From assembly GCA_019752775.1 (NCBI GenBank), contig JAIELU010000015.1, forward strand, positions 1 through 5,078: a DNA stretch of 5,078 nucleotides, read 5' to 3'. Positions 1-5,078 of this stretch are shown here, piece after piece. How positions within the stretch are numbered: the stretch's first letter is position 1; each line of letters opens with the position of its first letter. A program made the translations under genes and the position numbers. Under the pieces are notes generated by a model. The model saw nothing but the letters and a program-made list of their open reading frames with translations, made no database searches and had not been told where the DNA came from. The DNA is from Campylobacterales bacterium. GTDB lineage: Bacteria > Campylobacterota > Campylobacteria > Campylobacterales > Arcobacteraceae.

Positions 1-1
1 T

Positions 2-2113
2 ATAGATAATACAAGTACAACTTTAACATTAAATCAAACAGGAGATACAACATATAGTGGTAAAATCCAAGGTGCAGGAAATTTTGTTAAAACAGGTACC
101 GGTAGTTTAACTTTATATGGAGCATTAGTTGATATTGCTGGTGTATTAACTATTGAGAATGGAAAAATAGGATTAGATGGTGCAGGAATACTTGATCCAG
201 ATTTAGATGTAATTGTATCTAGAAATGGTGAATTAGAACTTATTTCTGGAAATCAGCATATTGATAGTTTAGGTGGAGAGGGTTTAATTGACTTAGGTTC
301 AAATATTCTTTATGTAAATAATGGTGGAGAATTTACAGGAAATGTAACAGGAAATGGAACATTATATATTGGAAGTGGTAGATTTAATATTACAGATAAT
401 ATTACTTCGACAACAGGAACTTTTGATGTTGCACAAGGAGCTACAACAACTATTGCTAATAATGCTGAACTTAATTTCCCTAAAATTAATGTACAAGATG
501 GAGGAACTCTTGATGTTATTGGTACAGCTCAGGCTTCTAATGATTTGATTGTTAATACGAATGGAACTCTTCATTTAGGAGATGCTGCTAATAATATTAG
601 TGGTGTAATTAATACTCCAAATGCCTCAATTTATGGAGAATTAAATGGAACAGGGACTATAAATGGTCCAACTACTGTTTATAGTGGAGGAACAATTGCT
701 CCTGGAAATTCTCCTGGTACTTTAACATTTGGTTCATTAAATTTATTATCTGGTTCTACTATTGATATGGAAATAGTTAAATCAGGAGTTCCAGGTGTTG
801 ATTTTGACCAAATTATTACAACAGGAACTTTTACAGTTGAAAAAGGAACTACTCTTAATATATTAAAATATACAGCAGATATTAATGCAAGAGAACTTAA
901 TATGGGAGAAAGTGTTAAAATTTTCAATTTCACACCAGGGTCTATTAGTGGTAATTTTGCCAGTGTAACTTCTACTTATGACAACGATGTCCTTTTAAAT
1001 CTTGCAAGTGGAGAAGTTATTGGGTTAGGTGGTGTTTCTACTAGTAATTTTGAAAATGAAGTTGCACAAACAAAAAATCAAAAATCAATGCTTAGTGATC
1101 TAAATGTAGAAAATACAGGAGGCATAGCCCAATTTTATGGAGGTAATTTAGTATCAAGATTAGCAAGTGCATATGGTAATGATTCTGAAATTAATAGAAT
1201 CTTCAAGTTATCATCACCAGAAGCTTATGCTAGTTTAATAGATCAAGCTAGATTATCTGTAACTGATGCTATTGTTAATCTTCCAGTTAATTTTAAAGAA
1301 GCAAAAGAAGGATTGACTGTAAATACAAATTTTGGTTCTAAATCAACAAGTAATAATTCTGAGTGGTCTGAATATGATATGAAAAATACTTCATTAAGAT
1401 TGGAATATACTCATTTATCTAAAGATACGGTGTTAGCTATCTCTATGAGTCAAAATGATAGAAAAATTAATAGTGATTACCTGACCTCAGATGGAACAGG
1501 ATATGATGTTAGTATAGGTGCAGCTAAAGAAATTTTAACATCAGGATTAAGTTTAAGAGGTCATATTGGATATATGAAAGATGAAAATGATGCTAAAAGA
1601 CAAACATATACAACTGCTTCAAATGCGAGTATAAACTCAGATGGTCTGATTACAGGATTAGGATTAGGATATACAAAAGATTATAATTCGTTAACTTTTG
1701 ATTTTTCACTTGATGCTTCATACTATAATGTAAATGTAGATTCATTTGAAGAAAGTAATGCTAATAAACTTGATGCTTTATCTGTTGATAGTCAAAAACA
1801 AAATGGAATGGCGTATCAAGCAAAAGTGTCAATGTCTTCAAATGTTACAGAAAATTTACAATTACAAACAGGTGTAAATGCCTTGTATATGCCTGATGGG
1901 GATAACTTTAATGTAAAAGCAAAAGTATCATCTGAAGAAACATGGTTTAATGTAGAAAATCCTGGTATGGGACAAACTTCTTTAGGTTTAGATGCTGGAG
2001 CAAAATATAAAATAAAAGAAAATATGAGTTTAGCTGTTGATGCAGGTATTAATGAAATAGATAAATCTAATATGGGATATAACACTAATCTATCATTTAC
2101 ATACAAGTTTTAA
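2..2113 (+). CDS. Autotransporter (type Va), C-terminal part: beta-helix passenger end plus beta-barrel; 5' partial
   Basis: A self-secreting surface protein whose C-terminal barrel sits in the outer membrane and exports the N-terminal passenger. The frame is open from base 2 to the TAA at 2111-2113, giving 703 residues with no start in view, so the gene begins before the window. The internal TTG at 545 is only an in-frame Leu codon. Fragment residues about 20-41 (GAGNFVKTGTGSLTLYGA) match the passenger-associated transport repeat. Residues about 41-300 are Gly/Asn/Thr-rich beta-helix, including the motif SGGTIAPGNSPGTLTFGSLN at about 228-247, typical of the end of passengers. Residues about 388-427 look helical and would form the linker through the pore. 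Residues about 441-703 are amphipathic strands of an autotransporter barrel ending in FTYKF, with the terminal Phe that outer-membrane barrels use for BAM recognition. An intrinsic terminator follows. The passenger substrate or adhesive role cannot be told. Confidence 0.93.
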   Translation: MDNTSTTLTLNQTGDTTYSGKIQGAGNFVKTGTGSLTLYGALVDIAGVLTIENGKIGLDGAGILDPDLDVIVSRNGELELISGNQHIDSLGGEGLIDLGSNILYVNNGGEFTGNVTGNGTLYIGSGRFNITDNITSTTGTFDVAQGATTTIANNAELNFPKINVQDGGTLDVIGTAQASNDLIVNTNGTLHLGDAANNISGVINTPNASIYGELNGTGTINGPTTVYSGGTIAPGNSPGTLTFGSLNLLSGSTIDMEIVKSGVPGVDFDQIITTGTFTVEKGTTLNILKYTADINARELNMGESVKIFNFTPGSISGNFASVTSTYDNDVLLNLASGEVIGLGGVSTSNFENEVAQTKNQKSMLSDLNVENTGGIAQFYGGNLVSRLASAYGNDSEINRIFKLSSPEAYASLIDQARLSVTDAIVNLPVNFKEAKEGLTVNTNFGSKSTSNNSEWSEYDMKNTSLRLEYTHLSKDTVLAISMSQNDRKINSDYLTSDGTGYDVSIGAAKEILTSGLSLRGHIGYMKDENDAKRQTYTTASNASINSDGLITGLGLGYTKDYNSLTFDFSLDASYYNVNVDSFEESNANKLDALSVDSQKQNGMAYQAKVSMSSNVTENLQLQTGVNALYMPDGDNFNVKAKVSSEETWFNVENPGMGQTSLGLDAGAKYKIKENMSLAVDAGINEIDKSNMGYNTNLSFTYKF

Positions 2114-2152
2114 ATAATTTTAGAATAAAACAATAACTTTTTTAAATACATT

Positions 2153-2181
2153 AAGATTCCATAAAATAATGGAATCTTTTT
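2153..2181 (+). terminator. Rho-independent terminator after the autotransporter gene
   Basis: A perfect 10-bp inverted repeat, AAGATTCCAT (2153-2162) and ATGGAATCTT (2169-2178), encloses a 6-base AAAATA loop and runs into a T tract (2177-2181). It lies 39 bases after the autotransporter stop codon and should end that transcript. The bases between the stop codon and the hairpin (2114-2152) are plain AT-rich spacer. Confidence 0.88.
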
Positions 2182-2200
2182 GTATCTGTTTAGAAAAAGA

Positions 2201-2206
2201 AAGGAA
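2201..2206 (+). promoter_or_regulatory. Ribosome binding site of the response regulator
   Basis: AAGGAA lies 6 bases before the GTG at 2213, a good Shine-Dalgarno match and spacing. It supports the GTG as the true start; the receiver domain begins only about 10 residues later, as expected for the family. Confidence 0.7.
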
Positions 2207-2212
2207 TAAAAA

Positions 2213-2914
2213 GTGACTTCTAATTTGAGTTTGCTTAAAAGATTGACAATACTTCTTGTAGAAGATGATGAAGAATTAAGGGATGGATTATCCCAAACAT
2301 TATCAATACTTTTTTATAAGGTAATTGTTGCAAAAAATGGTATAGAAGCTATCGAAATATTGGCACAAAATAAGATTGATATGATTATTACGGATTATGT
2401 AATGCCTTTAATGGATGGTGAAGAATTTTCTAGACAAATAAGAATAAATGACCATAAAATACCTATATCTATCATAAGCAATTATTCAGAAAAAGAAAAA
2501 TTAATGAAATTAATTGACTTAGAATTGACGGGTTATCTTTTAAAACCAATTAGTTATAACGATTTAATGGTTTGTTTAAAAAATATGATAAAAAAACTTC
2601 AAAAGTACAATTTTTATGATTTCGAAATTAATTCTGATGTTAATTATAATTTCTCAACTAAAGAAATAATTAATGATAAAAAAAATGTAGTAGGAAAATT
2701 ATCAAAAAGTGAAATAGTTATATTAGAACTATTAATAAAAAATACGAATGCTATTATTTCAATAGAAACCATACAATCTTATTTATCTTTAAATGAGATA
2801 AAGAGTGAACAAGCTATTAAAAATATAATATATAGATTACGAAAAAAAATAGGAAAAGATGTGATACAAAATTCAAATAATTTGGGATATTCTTTTAAAA
2901 AGCAATTTGAATGA
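2213..2914 (+). CDS. OmpR/PhoB-family response regulator (receiver plus winged-helix DNA-binding domain)
   Basis: A cytoplasmic transcription regulator of a two-component system, switched by phosphorylation from a histidine kinase. The 233 residues are normal for the family. The receiver domain spans about residues 10-128 and has all key residues: acidic pair Asp18-Asp19 (in LLVEDDEEL), phospho-acceptor Asp61 (in ITDYVMP), switch Ser89 and Lys111 (in LLKP). The C-terminal winged helix spans about 150-230, with LSKSEIVILELL at its start, the recognition-helix pattern AIKNIIYRLRKKIG near 201-214 and the usual final GYSF. It starts with GTG behind a good ribosome site, and its stop overlaps the next gene's start (ATGA), so the two are co-translated. 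No convincing promoter is visible in the about 30 bases between the preceding terminator and the start. The gene looks intact, but its presumed partner sensor is broken downstream. Its targets are unknown; the adjacent autotransporter is only a guess. Confidence 0.93.
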   Translation: MTSNLSLLKRLTILLVEDDEELRDGLSQTLSILFYKVIVAKNGIEAIEILAQNKIDMIITDYVMPLMDGEEFSRQIRINDHKIPISIISNYSEKEKLMKLIDLELTGYLLKPISYNDLMVCLKNMIKKLQKYNFYDFEINSDVNYNFSTKEIINDKKNVVGKLSKSEIVILELLIKNTNAIISIETIQSYLSLNEIKSEQAIKNIIYRLRKKIGKDVIQNSNNLGYSFKKQFE

Positions 2915-3465
2915 GAATAATCCTTTATATTTTCCTTTTAACTACTTTTTTATCTGCAAAAGTTTTAAATATTTCTGAAATCCAAGATTATAAATCAATA
3001 AATCATGTATCTTATGTTAAAGATAATAATTTTGTTTACCAAGATATTATAGCTATGAATAATTTACCTTTTTTAGAAAAAAAGTATTTGGGTAATTCAA
3101 TTGGACCTTTTTGGACAAAATTAACAATAAAAAATGATACGAATAATTTTAAACAAATAGTTTTATATAATGATTTAGCAGGAATGAATCTTATAGATGT
3201 TTATTTAGTAAAAAATAATCAATTATTTCAAACTTTATTTTTGGGAGATTTTAGAGAACAATCATCAAGAAATATGCTGAGTAGATATTCAAATTTTATT
3301 TTACAGTTGGAACCAAATGAAGAAGTTACGGTTGTTTCTAAATTTGAAAATTATCTTATTTATAATTTAAATTGGGAAATAACAAGTACCGAAACATTTT
3401 TTAATAAAGAAACAAAAATACTTTTTATGTTTGGAATATTTGGAGGAATGCTTATAATGATATAA
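2911..3465 (+). pseudogene. 7TMR-DISM sensor protein (probable histidine kinase), truncated after the periplasmic domain
   Basis: The N-terminal part of a membrane receptor. Its ATG overlaps the regulator's stop by four bases (ATGA) and has no Shine-Dalgarno of its own, indicating translational coupling. Residues 1-16 are a signal peptide (hydrophobic IILYIFLLTTFLSA). Residues about 20-160 match a 7TMR-DISMED2 extracytoplasmic domain: GPFWTKLTIKNDTNN near 65-79, IDVYLV near 95-100, LGDFREQSSR near 111-120, and a late VVSKFENY. From about residue 167 a hydrophobic run (ILFMFGIFGGMLIMI) looks like the first helix of the seven-helix membrane module, but the frame ends there at residue 184. Intact family members continue with six more helices and a kinase or diguanylate cyclase domain. 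Next to an OmpR-type regulator, a histidine kinase is the likelier original output. The break coincides with a switch into unrelated haemagglutinin sequence, so this is a remnant with no signalling domain. Confidence 0.85.
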
Positions 3466-4985
3466 CATTAAAAGCTAAAAATGATGTTGCAATCAACTCA
3501 TTAGAGATGAATAGTGATTATAATTTTAATTTAAACAATGGATACAACAAAGGTCAAACTATTAAAAATTTAGGTTCTACAATAAATGCTAATAATATTA
3601 GTGTAGATGCAAATACTTTAAATATAAAATCTTCTAATTTAAATGCAAAAGAAAATATTGGATTAAATGCTGTAGAAAATGTAAATATATTAGCTACAAA
3701 TGATTTAACATATCAAGATACACAAACATCTTCAAAAGGTTTTTTAAGTAAAAAAACACAAAGAGATATGATATATAAAGAAGATGTAGTTTCAAGTAAT
3801 TTAAATGCAAAAAATATTTTAATAAATAGTGATAAAGATATTACTTTAGAAGCAACAAAATTAAAAGCTCAAGATAACATAGGTGTATTTGCAAAAGAAG
3901 GAGATGTAAATATCCTAGCAAAAGAGTATAAAGAAGGAGAATTGCACCAAACAAGTAAATCTTCATGGGGTGGATTGAAAAAAAGTGTAGATATAAAATC
4001 AAGTGATGCCTTAAAACTAAATAGTGCTTTGCTTGAAACACAAGCAGCAAATGTAGTAATAACTTCTGGAAAAGATATAAATATCCTTGCTAGTGAGATA
4101 AATAGTGGAGCTGATATCCAACTAAAAGCTTTAGAAAATGTATTAATAGCTTCTCAAAGTGAATACTTAAAAACAAGAGAAGTACACGAAAAATCTAGCT
4201 TTAATCTAAAAGGTTTAACAGGACTTCTTGGTTCAGATGAAAATATCTACTCAAAAGAGCTTACAAAAAATGATAAACTAAGCTCTTCTAGTGTTTCTAG
4301 TAGCCTAAATGCAAAAAAAGATATTATAGTAGATAGTGGAAGCACAACTATAATAGGCTCAAATCTTGAAGCAAATAATATAGAGATAAAAGCAGATACA
4401 GGTGAGATAAATATACTTTCAAGCCAAGATGTACAAAACTCAAATTACTTAAATAAGAAATTAGGAATTGGATTGATAAGTGCAGAAAAAGGTATCACTC
4501 AAAACTTTAAAGATATGTTTAGTGGCGAAACAAAGATTAAGTTTGAAGTAGGAAGATTAGAGATGAGTGAATTTGATAAATCAACTCAATCTGTAATAAA
4601 TAACTCTTCAAACCTAAAAGCAAGAGAGAATTTAATATTAGATAGTTTAAGTGATATAAATGTAGTAGGGAGTAACTTAAAATCAGATAGTAATCTAGTA
4701 CTAAACTCTCAAATAGGTGATATAAATATTTTAAACTCAATAGATACTTTAAATGAAGATATAAAAGAGAAGAGTTTTAAGGCAAGTGTTAGTGCAACTG
4801 TGCAAAATGAATATGTAGAAATAGGAAGTGCTGTAAAAAATGCCATAGAGAGTGCAAAACAACTAAAAGAAGTAAAAGAGGATTATAGTAACTATAAAGG
4901 TGAAGTAAAAAAACTAGAAAATACTCTTTCGGATTTAAAACAAAGATATAAAAATATAAACTCAAAGACCTGTCAACTTATTTAA
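3453..4985 (+). pseudogene. Filamentous haemagglutinin / CdiA-like two-partner-secretion exoprotein, internal fragment
   Basis: An internal piece of a very large secreted beta-helical exoprotein. Recognisable sequence starts at about 3453 (YNDITLKAKNDVAINSLEM), before the first ATG at 3507. No ATG, GTG or TTG lies between the in-frame stop at 3405-3407 and 3507, and no Shine-Dalgarno precedes that ATG. Counting from 3507 (492 residues), haemagglutinin repeats fill about 30-430: SNLNAKENI-like units near 43, 97, 266, 285, 368 and 389, and G/D-D/E-I/V-NIL units near 57, 132, 189, 299 and 404. Residues about 427-485 (ASVSATVQNEYVEIGSAV, then a Lys/Glu-rich coiled coil) match the region that follows these repeats in related proteins. 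The signal peptide, TPS secretion domain and any C-terminal toxin or maturation region are absent, and so is a TpsB partner. The last few residues (TCQLI) appear to come from foreign sequence. Whether the parent was an adhesin or a contact-dependent inhibition toxin cannot be decided. Confidence 0.85.
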
Positions 4986-5078
4986 TGATAACTTTTTATA
5001 CCGTGGCTAGTTTACCCAAATATGAACACATTCATAAATCTATTGATGACAATGTTTGCGAAAAAATTTAACAACTTG
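4967..5078. mobile_element. Possible edge of an insertion sequence (unconfirmed)
   Basis: At about 4966 the coiled-coil haemagglutinin sequence stops and the composition changes: GACCTGTCAACTTA, then a locally GC-richer patch (ACCGTGGCTAGTTTACCC). The CTGTCAACTTA run resembles termini of IS1595-type elements as I remember them, but the other end is not in the window. On the minus strand a frame is open from the window edge (5077) to a stop at 5012-5014, reading KLLNFFANIVINRFMNVFIFG. This could be the C-terminus of an element-encoded protein, about 45 bases from the proposed terminus. It is too short to assign. On the plus strand, a frame through LMITFYTVASLPKYEHIHKS closes near 5070 and is also unrecognised. 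The 93 bases after the haemagglutinin stop hold no other feature I can support. Confidence 0.25.

Noticed and set aside
362..574. Minus-strand and alternate-frame open frames inside the autotransporter gene (also 354-548 plus, 679-933 minus, 1816-2106 minus)
   Set aside because: They lie entirely within a well-supported coding frame, have low-complexity Leu/Ile/Ser composition, and show no family motif or ribosome site.
545..2113. TTG at 545 as a translation start of the autotransporter
   Set aside because: The same frame is open to the left edge with clear passenger sequence, including a transport repeat, so the TTG is an internal Leu codon.
3507..3600. Treating the ATG at 3507 as the start of an intact gene
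   Set aside because: Haemagglutinin homology extends upstream of it, it has no Shine-Dalgarno, and the protein would lack the signal peptide and TPS domain needed for secretion.
3841..4050. Minus-strand open frames within the haemagglutinin fragment (also 4537-4740)
   Set aside because: Leu/Tyr-rich shadows of AT-rich beta-helix coding sequence, with no ribosome site or recognisable domain.
3453..4866. Repeated DNA motifs such as GATATAAATAT and TCTAATTTAAATGCAAAA considered as a tandem repeat or CRISPR-like array
   Set aside because: Spacing is irregular and copies are degenerate. They follow the beta-helix repeat of the encoded protein.

Overview
The window is AT-rich (strong bias to A/T-ending codons such as ATA, TTA, AAA) and carries surface-protein and signalling genes of a kind common in Campylobacterota. 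The overall style (autotransporter, OmpR-type regulator beside a 7TMR-DISM sensor, filamentous-haemagglutinin repeats) fits the Arcobacter group best. That assignment is an inference from composition and gene families, not from a marker gene.

Layout, all recognised genes on the + strand. (1) Positions 2-2113 are the C-terminal 703 residues of a type Va autotransporter: end of the beta-helix passenger, an APGNSPGTL-type passenger motif, a helical linker and an outer-membrane beta-barrel ending in Phe. The N-terminus lies before the window. (2) Positions 2153-2181 are a clear intrinsic terminator. (3) Positions 2213-2914 encode a complete OmpR/PhoB-type response regulator with a GTG start and a good Shine-Dalgarno sequence. 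(4) Positions 2911-3465 begin a membrane sensor with a 7TMR-DISMED2 periplasmic domain, overlapping the regulator by ATGA. It breaks off in its first membrane helix. (5) At about 3445-3465 the sequence changes directly into the interior of a large filamentous-haemagglutinin/CdiA-like exoprotein, in another frame and without a start signal. That fragment runs to 4985 and breaks off in a coiled-coil region. (6) From about 4966 to 5078 the sequence changes character again and may be the edge of an insertion sequence.

The left half is an ordinary surface-adhesin plus two-component locus: the regulator and sensor form a translationally coupled pair that might sense a periplasmic ligand and control nearby genes. 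The right half is a mosaic of broken genes. The sensor has lost its signalling output, and the exoprotein piece has neither its secretion domain nor its C-terminus. Rearrangement, a silent reservoir of exoprotein sequence, or a misassembled contig could each explain this. The two junctions are the points of most interest. I see no CRISPR array, tRNA, rRNA or convincing new defence system.
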